Assembly: GCA_030613285.1 (NCBI GenBank)
Contig: JAUWME010000087.1
Coordinates: 1-7,887 of the forward strand
Length of the DNA stretch: 7,887 nt
Source: Candidatus Zymogenus sp.
GTDB taxonomy: Bacteria > Desulfobacterota > Zymogenia > Zymogenales > Zymogenaceae
Direction of reading: 5' to 3'
In this document: one piece after another, positions 1-6,387 of the stretch
Layout of the letters: every line of letters begins with the position of its first letter
How positions within the stretch are numbered: position 1 is the stretch's first letter
Program-made: the position numbers and the translations under genes
Notes under the pieces: generated by a model
Seen by the model: only the letters and a program-made list of their open reading frames with translations
The model's database searches: none
Told to the model about the DNA's origin: nothing

Positions 1-1
1 T

Positions 2-628
2 GGCGACAGTGACTGGGGATCAGATGAGATAATCTACATTCAAATCTGTTCAGAGGCGGGAGACGCCGATCCCATCAAGATGAAGGAGGATGGCAATACC
101 GGGGTCTTCTATATTGATGAGGTTCACTACGGCAGGGATTATATCATGACATACCTCGTGGCTGATTATCCCGGAAGCGCGATCGATCTTGATCTCTATG
201 TAAATCCAAACGATACGATATCAATAGGTGGGGTAGATGATGATCCGTACAGCAATTCTGACTGCGATGACCTCTTCTTTAACTGCCTTGTTACCGTTGA
301 TGTGGTGCCTGACCCGTGTGAGGATATTCCGAATGCGCCAACAAATCTATCGATGTCAACCCTTGGCCAAACCGGAGTAATATTAAGCTGGATTGCACCG
401 ACCACAAATACTGATGGAAGCGACCTGACTGACCTTGTCGGTTACCGAATCTACCGAAATTATGATAGCTACGGGTTTGTATTGCATGCAATAGTGGGGG
501 ACGTTACTACTTGGTCAGAGACCACAAGTGGAAAACTCAAAGATCATACCTATGAGTATTACATCAAAGCGATAGACGTCTGCGACCCGGTAAACGAAAG
601 CGCCGAGTCCAACCATATAAGCAACTAA
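2..628 (+). CDS. Surface/pilus-associated protein with C-terminal fibronectin type III domain (5'-truncated)
   Basis: The reading frame is open to the left edge of the window, so only the last 208 or so residues are seen. The Met at position 80 is internal and need not be the start. The first part has a pattern (acidic residues, then Asn-Thr-Gly-Val-Phe, then a later Asn-Asp-Thr-Ile-Ser) like the beta-sandwich repeats of large secreted bacterial surface proteins. From about nucleotide 335 to the stop there is a good fibronectin type III domain: an Ala-Pro-Thr-Asn-Leu opening, an Ile-Leu-Ser-Trp strand, a Gly-Tyr-Arg-Ile-Tyr-Arg strand, and a Tyr-Glu-Tyr-Tyr-Ile-Lys-Ala strand. Four cysteines and a strongly acidic composition fit an exported protein. 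The stop lies 31 bases before the PilX-like gene start, so the two are probably one operon. A prepilin or pilus-tip adhesin role is inferred from this neighbour. The missing N-terminus would show whether it has a prepilin leader. Confidence 0.8.
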   Translation, partial: GDSDWGSDEIIYIQICSEAGDADPIKMKEDGNTGVFYIDEVHYGRDYIMTYLVADYPGSAIDLDLYVNPNDTISIGGVDDDPYSNSDCDDLFFNCLVTVDVVPDPCEDIPNAPTNLSMSTLGQTGVILSWIAPTTNTDGSDLTDLVGYRIYRNYDSYGFVLHAIVGDVTTWSETTSGKLKDHTYEYYIKAIDVCDPVNESAESNHISN

Positions 629-647
629 AATAGTTGGGATTTAAGGT

Positions 648-654
648 AAGGTGA
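648..654 (+). promoter_or_regulatory. Ribosome binding site that decides the PilX-like start
   Basis: AAGGTGA lies five bases before the ATG at 660, a good Shine-Dalgarno match and spacing. It overlaps the alternative GTG at 651, whose own upstream purine run (AAGG at 643-646) is only four bases away. The ATG is therefore the better start, though three extra residues from the GTG cannot be excluded. Confidence 0.55.
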
Positions 655-659
655 CTAAA

Positions 660-1997
660 ATGAAAAGATTGCTAAAAAAATTCAAAGATGACGAGTCGGG
701 CCTGACATTGATAATTGTGATGATGTTTCTCTTCCTCTTGACTATCCTTGGGATGACGATGTACTTCATGTCATCGGCAGACGTGAACATCAGCAGGAAT
801 ATCTTTCGTGGGGCCAGATCATTTTATGCCGCAGAGGCGGGGATAAGCGAAGCCATAGCGAGGCTTAACCTCTCAACATCAGATCCCAAGTACGACGTTG
901 CGATGTATGATTCGGCGCCATTTGATATCAATTGGTCATACAATCTCTCAAGTGCGCCGGAGTTTACGGGCGAGCTTGATAGTGGCGATACCTATGAGGT
1001 TCAAATTGAGCATAGAACAATCGATCATGATGATGATCCGACTACCGACGATGTTGTGGTGACTTACGACAAGGGCTATTTCCCATCTATCACCTATCCT
1101 GCGGCGGGAGAGGGATATGCCGTGGAGAGAATAACTTCAACGGGTTATTCTTCGGACGGCGAAACGGTGGTGGTCATGGAAATATCGAAGATACCCATGG
1201 ATGTTCAAGTAGAGGGAGCGGTAACGGCCAACTCGGACGTTAATTTAACGGGAAATATCAATATAGACGGGCACGACCACGATATGGAGGGAAATCTTGG
1301 AGGAGCGGGAAATGATTCGACGGGGGTTAAGACCACCACTGGAAACACCGTCACTTCTGGGGGGTCCGCCTCCGTAAGTGGAGACCCAGCAACCGACAAT
1401 ACCCTCGATCCCAATACCTATCCAAACTCCCCGGAAGAAGTATTGGGACTTTCCGGGGCGGCCGCCGGTGATTATCTCGACGCGGCAAACGTGGACTACT
1501 ATGGCCCCTACGACGGCTCTATAGGGATGAATAGCGGCTCCGCACTTGAAGGCATTACATACATCACCGGTGATTACCCAGGCCCGAAAGAAAATGGCAG
1601 CGGGATACTAATAATTCACAATCCAAACTTCGACCCGTGCAGATACGAGGCGTCAACTTCGGCGGATCCAACACATCCCTGTTGGGACACGGACTGGGAA
1701 AACCCCGCTGACACATACTACTATCTGGGGGCAAATAAGTACCATGATGATGCCACCGTTCAACCGGCAAAGCTGGGGAATTACACCTCCACAGCAACTT
1801 TTAAGGGCCTCATTATTGCCGATTTTGTTGAAAAAATTGCGGGAACTCCAACAATAATCGGCGCTATAGTTTCGCTCTCATCATTTGACGTTCAACACTA
1901 TGGAACAGGAAACGCCGATATTCTTTACAGTTCCGAGGCACTCAATAACTTCGCTTCCATGGGGTTTGCAACGAAGATAAGCTGGCACAAGCAATAG
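660..1997 (+). CDS. PilX-like minor pilin / type IV pilus assembly protein
   Basis: This 445-residue protein has the N-terminal signature of the PilX family. A basic, charged leader is followed by a Gly at residue 14 and one long hydrophobic helix (about 15-37). Next comes a Ser-rich turn with Asn-Ile-Ser-Arg-Asn, then the Ala-Glu-Ala-Gly motif at 58-61 in an amphipathic helix. PilX-type proteins are minor pilins or pilus assembly factors at the inner membrane and pilus tip. The usual pilin Glu at mature position 5 is absent (Ile there), as in some minor pilins. Residues 185-250 are rich in Gly, Asn, Ser and Thr and contain a parallel-beta-like 'Asn-Ile-Asn-Ile-Asp-Gly' stretch. Cys327 and Cys341 could form a disulfide. 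The C-terminal part ends with Tyr-Ser-Ser-Glu-Ala-Leu-Asn-Asn (423-430), a pattern I associate with these long PilX-like proteins. I chose the ATG at 660 over the in-frame GTG at 651 because of the ribosome site at 648-654. Confidence 0.82.
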   Translation: MKRLLKKFKDDESGLTLIIVMMFLFLLTILGMTMYFMSSADVNISRNIFRGARSFYAAEAGISEAIARLNLSTSDPKYDVAMYDSAPFDINWSYNLSSAPEFTGELDSGDTYEVQIEHRTIDHDDDPTTDDVVVTYDKGYFPSITYPAAGEGYAVERITSTGYSSDGETVVVMEISKIPMDVQVEGAVTANSDVNLTGNINIDGHDHDMEGNLGGAGNDSTGVKTTTGNTVTSGGSASVSGDPATDNTLDPNTYPNSPEEVLGLSGAAAGDYLDAANVDYYGPYDGSIGMNSGSALEGITYITGDYPGPKENGSGILIIHNPNFDPCRYEASTSADPTHPCWDTDWENPADTYYYLGANKYHDDATVQPAKLGNYTSTATFKGLIIADFVEKIAGTPTIIGAIVSLSSFDVQHYGTGNADILYSSEALNNFASMGFATKISWHKQ

Positions 1998-2041
1998 TAT
2001 CTTTACATATTGTTCAAAATCGCTATTGGGAGTTAGGCATA

Positions 2042-2854
2042 ATGAAGGTTCTAATTGTAGACAGCGATCCTGTTTACAGGGAATTTCTTGAGGAAACCTT
2101 TTCTCTTCTATCTCATAACGCAACCTCTGTTTCCGACGGTTACGATGCCATAGATTACGTTATGGAACACACTGTAGACCTCGCCTACATTGAGATCAAT
2201 ATCCCTGGGATTGATGGCTTTCAAACCTTCAATAAGATTAGGGAAGTAGATCCCAATGTTCTAAGCATCATGATGTATCGAACTATCTCAAAGGCGATGA
2301 TGAATAACATCATTCAGGATGGTATTATTTTTTGCATTAGCAAGCCGTTTTCGATAAGTGTAATAGAGGAGATTGACAAAATTCTAATCGATCATCCGCT
2401 TTCTCAAAAAATAACTAATAGGCAGTATAATCAAAATGGTCTTGATTCTGAAAGTGTTTTGGAAGCAAAAATACTGATTGTCGACGATACAGATGAGATT
2501 GTAGACGTAATCAGGCGTTGCCTTGAATATGAAGGATTTCACAATTTGAGCTCTACCCATGATGGACAAGAGGCAATAGATGATTTCAATGCGAAAAAAC
2601 ACGATGTGGTTATTACAGACATAGTTATGCCCAGAAAAAATGGCATGGATGTATTAAAGCACGTGAAGGCAGTATCTGTCAATTCGCAGGTTATTATTAT
2701 TACAGCAAACGGCAACAAGGACACCGCCATTACCGCTGTTAAGTGCGGAGCATATGATTATATTGAGAAGCCCTTCAACTTGGGAACTCTTTCGAGAATT
2801 GTCAAACTTGCTGTAGAAAAGAGAATTTTTCTTGACAATCAAATAGTTCATTAA
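2042..2854 (+). CDS. Double-receiver response regulator, first receiver degenerate
   Basis: This 270-residue protein is made of two CheY-like receiver domains (about 1-115 and 142-265) with a short linker and no DNA-binding, enzymatic or Hpt domain. Receiver 2 is complete: acidic pair Asp148/Asp149, phosphoacceptor Asp193 before Ile-Val-Met-Pro, Thr221, and Lys243 in Glu-Lys-Pro-Phe. Receiver 1 keeps Asp7 and Lys101. It has Ser8 in place of the second pocket acid, Glu51 (GAG at 2192-2194) in place of the phosphoacceptor Asp, and Tyr79 in place of the conserved Ser/Thr. It should therefore not be phosphorylated normally, and Glu could mimic the phosphorylated state. It starts at an ATG preceded by TGGGAG with nine-base spacing. 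It lies 44 bases after the PilX-like gene in the same direction and may be co-transcribed with it. It is a paralogue of the double receiver at 5537-6334. Partner kinase and output are not known from the sequence. Confidence 0.9.
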   Translation: MKVLIVDSDPVYREFLEETFSLLSHNATSVSDGYDAIDYVMEHTVDLAYIEINIPGIDGFQTFNKIREVDPNVLSIMMYRTISKAMMNNIIQDGIIFCISKPFSISVIEEIDKILIDHPLSQKITNRQYNQNGLDSESVLEAKILIVDDTDEIVDVIRRCLEYEGFHNLSSTHDGQEAIDDFNAKKHDVVITDIVMPRKNGMDVLKHVKAVSVNSQVIIITANGNKDTAITAVKCGAYDYIEKPFNLGTLSRIVKLAVEKRIFLDNQIVH

Positions 2855-2874
2855 CCACTCAATAAGTAGAATTT

Positions 2875-2892
2875 GGTGTTTGTCTTAACACC
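2875..2892 (+). repeat. Inverted repeat downstream of the double-receiver gene
   Basis: GGTGTT and AACACC form perfect six-base arms around a six-base loop, starting 20 bases after the stop of the double-receiver gene. No T-tract follows, so it is not a good intrinsic terminator. It could be a weak transcript-end hairpin or a protein-binding site, or it could be chance. Confidence 0.3.
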
Positions 2893-3047
2893 CGCAGCCT
2901 ACCATTCGCAGTCCATCTCTTTGATGCATCCTTTCCTCCTTAAACTTTAACCTAACATCTTTTCGTATTTTGTGTCCAAGATAATCGGATGTACCTCATT
3001 CGAAAGGTGGTTGTCTTAATAATTTTTTCAAATTTAGTACAATTATC

Positions 3048-3076
3048 TTGACACTAAGTATCTTTTTTGATAGTAA
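3048..3076 (+). promoter_or_regulatory. Candidate sigma-70-type promoter for lptD
   Basis: A perfect TTGACA at 3048-3053 is followed, after 17 bases, by TAGTAA at 3071-3076, which matches TATAAT at only three of six positions. A transcript starting just after it would have a leader of roughly 35 bases before the lptD ATG. The -35 box and spacing are good and the -10 box is weak, so this is a suggestion only. Confidence 0.4.
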
Positions 3077-3118
3077 TTAGCCAGCAAAACACTTTTTTTA
3101 TTTTGTCTCTTATTGCAA

Positions 3119-5299
3119 ATGTTAGAAAAAAAATATCTACTTGCTTTCATAGTTCTTCTCCTAATGTCCATATCGACTACTTGCTTGGCACAGTTAGAAG
3201 GTAAAGATTTTGGTGACAAAACTATTCCTATTCTAATTTCTGCCGATATGCTTACGTATGATCGGGAAAACTCGATTTATACCGCCGAAGGAAATGTTGA
3301 AATAACGAGAGGCAATGCCTTGCTAAAGGCTGACAAAGTTATTTTTAATGGAGAGACCAAGATGGCCGAGGCAGAGGGGAATGTCTCTTTGTACGACGGC
3401 GAGGATATGGTGAAGGGTGATCTGCTAAAAATAAAAATGGATACCCAAACTGGCATTATTTATAACGGCATGATTTTTTATGCCGAAAAGAATTTCTACA
3501 TTTCAGGTAAAGAGCTTGAGAAGTTGGGGGATAAGAAATATCATTTTAAAAGGGGTACTTTAACGACCTGTGATGGGAGCTCTCCGGCCTGGACGATATT
3601 GGCCAAAGAGGGTGATATGGACATAGGAGGCTATGCCAAGGTCTGGGGGGGGGTCTTTCAGATCAAGGAAGTCCCTGTTTTCTACTGGCCCTTTGCAATC
3701 TTCCCTGTCAAGAGGAAGCGTCAATCCGGTTTTTTAATTCCAAAAGTCGGTTATTCCAAAGATGATGGCGCAAAGTTTCTTATTTCCTACTTTTGGGCAA
3801 TAAACAAAAGTATGGATGCTACAGTTCTTGCAGACATTATGACCGAACGCGGCACCAAGGTCGGTCTTGAATATAGATATTTTCTCAGAGAAGACTTGAA
3901 GGGGCAGGCAAACTTCTCCTTTATTCAGGATTTGATAGAAGATGATTTCCGTTGGTCGGTATCTTTTGAACATCAACAGGAGCTTCCTTGGGATATTTAT
4001 ACTAAATGGGATATAAATCTTGTTAGTGATGATCATTATTATGAGGATTTAGAATCATTCTACGACAATCTGCCTAAAACGGAACCAAGATTTCTCACAT
4101 CAAAAGTTTCTTTTACCAAGGAACTCGATTGGGCTGAATTCGCAATCAATTTTATTTATCGTGATGATATGGATGATGCATCTGATAGTAGGACAATTCA
4201 GATTCTTCCCGAAGCCTCATTCATCATAAAGCCGTACGAAATTCCAAATACCCCTTTAGTTGTTAGTATGGATTCTCGATTAACAAACTTCTATCGAAAA
4301 GAGGGTGTATCAGGATTACGAATAGATGTTCGTCCAGGGTTGAATATGCCGCTGAATGTAGGGTCTTTTGAAGTTGAGCCTTGGATTGATGGGATTTTTA
4401 CATGGTGGTGGCCTAACAACAATAATAAATATACATCTGATATTCATTATTCCTCTAATTTGGAAAGATACACGTTTATAACAGGTCTCAAAGTCTCCAC
4501 AGAGCATTCATGGACATTAGACAGTAATTTTGAGTCATTTGATACAATAGAGTATACGATATCTCCTGTTGTCAATTACACATATGCTCCTTATCTTGAC
4601 CAAAAAAAGTATCCCAGACTTGATAATTTGGATAGAGTTTGGGGTAGAAGTATCTTGTCGGTTGCTTTACTTAATAGTTTTGTAGGCAATGTTGAACCAT
4701 CGACAGGAGATGTACCCACAAGGAATTTACTAAGTGTTGAATTAGGAGTAGATATAGATTTTGAAAAGGATTCAGATAGCGTACCATATAATGTTTCTGG
4801 AAGTTACATAACGTCTTACTTTGAGATTAGGTCTAATCCTTCAGAATATGTAGAATTTGGTTTTATTGCAAAATATAATCATTTTGTCGATGATTTTTCA
4901 TTAATTGCCGGTGATATTACTTTAAAAGATCTTAGGGGTGATTATCTTTCTGTTAGCTACAACAGTATAAATGAATTTGTTTACAAGAGGGATGAAGAGA
5001 GATTTAGATTACGTAAATACGAGTACATAAATGGCGAATTAAAAATAGTGGTCTACGATGAGTTAGATTTATTTTTCTACTCTCGGTACTATGTTAGTAC
5101 CGGAGATGACACCGAGGATAGTGATTCAAATAAAATTGGCTCAAACTATTTAGGTGTTGGGGTAGATTATCATCATCAGTGTTGGGGAGTATATTTAGAG
5201 TTATACAATAAGAGCTGGATATACGAGGATAAAAAAGACGATTTTGGGTTTATGTTAACTGTTACCCTAAGGGGATTGGGTTCAATTAAGTTTAGATAG
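3119..5299 (+). CDS. lptD: LPS-assembly protein LptD (outer-membrane LPS translocon)
   Basis: LptD is the outer-membrane beta-barrel that, plugged by LptE, inserts lipopolysaccharide into the outer leaflet. The protein has 726 residues (the E. coli protein has 784). Residues 1-25 form a signal peptide ending Cys-Leu-Ala before Gln. Residues about 38-120 match the LptA/OstA-type jellyroll (Ile-Ser-Ala-Asp, Tyr-Thr-Ala-Glu-Gly-Asn-Val, Ala-Glu-Ala-Glu-Gly-Asn-Val). A typical LptD block follows: Thr-Thr-Cys around 151, Val-Pro-Val-Phe-Tyr-Trp-Pro near 185-191, Arg-Gln-Ser-Gly-Phe-Leu-Ile-Pro near 201-208, then Met-Thr-Glu-Arg-Gly and Glu-Tyr-Arg-Tyr. The rest is alternating barrel strands, with Cys-Trp-Gly near the end (Cys688). 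The ATG at 3119 gives the best signal peptide. An in-frame TTG at 3113 would add two residues, and a stop at 3074-3076 rules out other starts. No Shine-Dalgarno site is visible. No other lpt gene is adjacent. Confidence 0.95.
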   Translation: MLEKKYLLAFIVLLLMSISTTCLAQLEGKDFGDKTIPILISADMLTYDRENSIYTAEGNVEITRGNALLKADKVIFNGETKMAEAEGNVSLYDGEDMVKGDLLKIKMDTQTGIIYNGMIFYAEKNFYISGKELEKLGDKKYHFKRGTLTTCDGSSPAWTILAKEGDMDIGGYAKVWGGVFQIKEVPVFYWPFAIFPVKRKRQSGFLIPKVGYSKDDGAKFLISYFWAINKSMDATVLADIMTERGTKVGLEYRYFLREDLKGQANFSFIQDLIEDDFRWSVSFEHQQELPWDIYTKWDINLVSDDHYYEDLESFYDNLPKTEPRFLTSKVSFTKELDWAEFAINFIYRDDMDDASDSRTIQILPEASFIIKPYEIPNTPLVVSMDSRLTNFYRKEGVSGLRIDVRPGLNMPLNVGSFEVEPWIDGIFTWWWPNNNNKYTSDIHYSSNLERYTFITGLKVSTEHSWTLDSNFESFDTIEYTISPVVNYTYAPYLDQKKYPRLDNLDRVWGRSILSVALLNSFVGNVEPSTGDVPTRNLLSVELGVDIDFEKDSDSVPYNVSGSYITSYFEIRSNPSEYVEFGFIAKYNHFVDDFSLIAGDITLKDLRGDYLSVSYNSINEFVYKRDEERFRLRKYEYINGELKIVVYDELDLFFYSRYYVSTGDDTEDSDSNKIGSNYLGVGVDYHHQCWGVYLELYNKSWIYEDKKDDFGFMLTVTLRGLGSIKFR
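3645..3653 (+). repeat. Nine-G homopolymer inside lptD
   Basis: Nine consecutive G bases span the codons for Trp-Gly-Gly-Val in the conserved region before the Val-Pro-Val-Phe-Tyr block of LptD. A tract of this length can slip during replication. The frame as given is intact. Confidence 0.9.
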
Positions 5300-5362
5300 C
5301 TTCGCTGTTATTCACTATATATTGTTAAAATGTCAAAAAGGTTTTTCTTCAGGCTTGTATCC

Positions 5363-5386
5363 TTTAGGCATATCAACCAACCTAAA
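5363..5386 (+). terminator. Weak candidate terminator hairpin after lptD
   Basis: TTTAGG (5363-5368) and CCTAAA (5381-5386) can pair across a 12-base loop about 64 bases after the lptD stop. A T-rich stretch (TTTGTTTTTTCT) follows some ten bases later. The stem is short and AT-rich and the T-tract is not adjacent, so the call is weak. Confidence 0.22.
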
Positions 5387-5468
5387 TAGTTCTTGATTTG
5401 TTTTTTCTAAACCCCCGGTGATCTCGCTTCTCGATAAAGTGTTTCCTCTTAATTTAGAGTTCTCCTTG

Positions 5469-5500
5469 TTTGTGTTTTACACAAATGGACTCTCATTTGT
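5469..5500. repeat. Three-arm overlapping inverted repeats
   Basis: TTTGTGT (5469-5475) pairs perfectly with ACACAAA (5479-5485) across a three-base loop. The overlapping ACAAATG (5481-5487) pairs perfectly with CATTTGT (5494-5500) across six bases. The middle arm can use only one partner at a time. The structure lies about 37 bases beyond the stop of the minus-strand double-receiver gene. It is AT-rich and without an adjacent T-tract. Role unknown. Confidence 0.4.
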
Positions 5501-5536
5501 TGCTGTCCGGTTTTGTGGCTGAGGGTCAATAGGTAA

Positions 5537-6334
5537 TTAAATTCTATCAAGAAGCAACTTCTTTTCCACCGCTCTCTTCACAGTCCTCGGAAAGGTGTCG
5601 ATGTCCAAAGGTTTCTCAATATAGTCATATGCGCCGAGCTTTAATGCGGTAATCGCACTGTTTTTGTCAGCATTTGCAGTGATTATAATCACCTGGGAAT
5701 TTTTTGAGATAGCCTTTACGTGCCTCAAGACCTCAATGCCGCTTTTTTTCGGCATGACGATATCTACAATGACCACATCGTGCATATATTCGTTGAACTT
5801 CCTAATAGCTTCTTCGCCATCATTGGCCGTATCTAAATAATTGAAATTCTCATATTCTAGGCATTCTTCGATTACTCCGACAATTTCTTTTTCATCATCT
5901 ACTACAAGAATTTTTGCTCCACTTATTTTTTCTGTATCAAAACCAAATGGGTTATCGTATATAAATTCAAGTGGGTCTTTTATTTTACTATAAGCTTTAT
6001 TGATCTCTTCTATTTCCTCAATCGTGAAAGGTTTTGCAAGACAAACATACATACCCTTTTGAAAGTTGGTTTCCAACATCACATCCACAGACTCTCCGGA
6101 AATCATCACTGCTGATACCTTGGGATCTAAATCTCGAATCTTTGTCAATGTTGCAAAACCATCAATCCCTGGCATGGAAATGTCGATATATGCAAGGTTC
6201 ACATCATGTTCTCTAACATAATCTATTGCACTATAACCATCTGCTACACATACAACACTATGTCCCATCATGTTTAATACTTCCTTAAGATAATCTCTGA
6301 TAGTAGGATCGTCATCTACAACTAGAATCTTCAT
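5537..6334 (-). CDS. Double-receiver response regulator, both receivers intact
   Basis: This 265-residue protein has two CheY-like receiver domains (about 1-115 and 140-263) and no output domain. Receiver 1 has Asp7/Asp8, phosphoacceptor Asp51 before Ile-Ser-Met-Pro-Gly, Ser79 and Lys101. Receiver 2 has Asp146/Asp147, Asp191 before Ile-Val-Met-Pro, Thr219 and Lys241. Both should accept phosphate. The start is fixed by TAAGGAG with a nine-base spacer before the ATG. The gene lies 53 bases downstream of the hybrid histidine kinase on the same strand, so the two are probably co-transcribed and this protein is a likely phosphorelay partner. It is a paralogue of the double receiver at 2042-2854: counted by hand, 49 of 103 residues match in receiver 1 and about 80 of 125 in receiver 2. 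With no output domain it probably acts by protein-protein contact or as a phosphate relay or sink. The target is unknown. Confidence 0.92.
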   Translation of the reverse strand: MKILVVDDDPTIRDYLKEVLNMMGHSVVCVADGYSAIDYVREHDVNLAYIDISMPGIDGFATLTKIRDLDPKVSAVMISGESVDVMLETNFQKGMYVCLAKPFTIEEIEEINKAYSKIKDPLEFIYDNPFGFDTEKISGAKILVVDDEKEIVGVIEECLEYENFNYLDTANDGEEAIRKFNEYMHDVVIVDIVMPKKSGIEVLRHVKAISKNSQVIIITANADKNSAITALKLGAYDYIEKPLDIDTFPRTVKRAVEKKLLLDRI

Positions 6335-6342
6335 TTCGAGAA

Positions 6343-6349
6343 TCTCCTT
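6343..6349 (-). promoter_or_regulatory. Ribosome binding site of the minus-strand double-receiver gene
   Basis: On the minus strand AAGGAGA lies just before the ATG at 6334, with nine bases between GGAG and the start. It is the strongest Shine-Dalgarno match in the window. The 53-base gap before it holds no good promoter, which supports translation from a message shared with the kinase. Confidence 0.65.
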
Positions 6350-6387
6350 ATAATAAAAATTGTTTGTTTCAAAAGACTAATGTTGAA

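Larger units (their letters stand above)
2855..3118. other. Intergenic region upstream of lptD
   Basis: This 264-base gap between the double-receiver gene and lptD holds no convincing gene. It contains the small inverted repeat at 2875-2892 and two copies of the nine-base word TTGTCTTAA (2880-2888 and 3011-3019). It also has a candidate promoter at 3048-3076. The last 60 bases are very T-rich. A TACAAT box at 3038-3043 has no good -35 partner. Confidence 0.6.
5300..5536. other. Convergent intergenic region between lptD and the double-receiver gene
   Basis: This gap of 237 bases lies between two genes that end towards each other. It is AT-rich and has no convincing coding region. It holds a TTTAGG/CCTAAA hairpin (5363-5386) and a set of overlapping inverted repeats at 5469-5500. 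No strong GC-rich hairpin with a T-tract is seen for either gene. Confidence 0.6.

Noticed and set aside
1998..2041. TTTACA box as a promoter for the plus-strand double-receiver gene
   Set aside because: No acceptable -10 box lies 16-18 bases downstream, so I treat the gap as internal to an operon.
3011..3043. TTGTCT ... TACAAT as a second lptD promoter
   Set aside because: The -10 box is good (five of six), but the spacer from TTGTCT is 21 bases, too long for a standard promoter.
3734..4036. A 100-codon minus-strand frame inside lptD
   Set aside because: It is antisense to the conserved LptD region, shows no family signature and has no supporting neighbours.
5330..5389. A 19-codon plus-strand frame (ATG to TAG) just after lptD
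   Set aside because: No Shine-Dalgarno site precedes it, it is short and of ordinary AT-rich composition. Too little to call a gene.
2855..5536. CRISPR array, tRNA/rRNA gene or insertion sequence in the gene-free stretches
   Set aside because: No regularly spaced repeats, no tRNA-like cloverleaf, and no transposase frame or terminal inverted repeats were seen in either gap.
6335..6387. Possible promoter between the kinase and the minus-strand double-receiver gene
   Set aside because: A TTGAAA box exists on the minus strand, but the nearest TATTAT-like box is only about 11 bases away, so the spacing is wrong.
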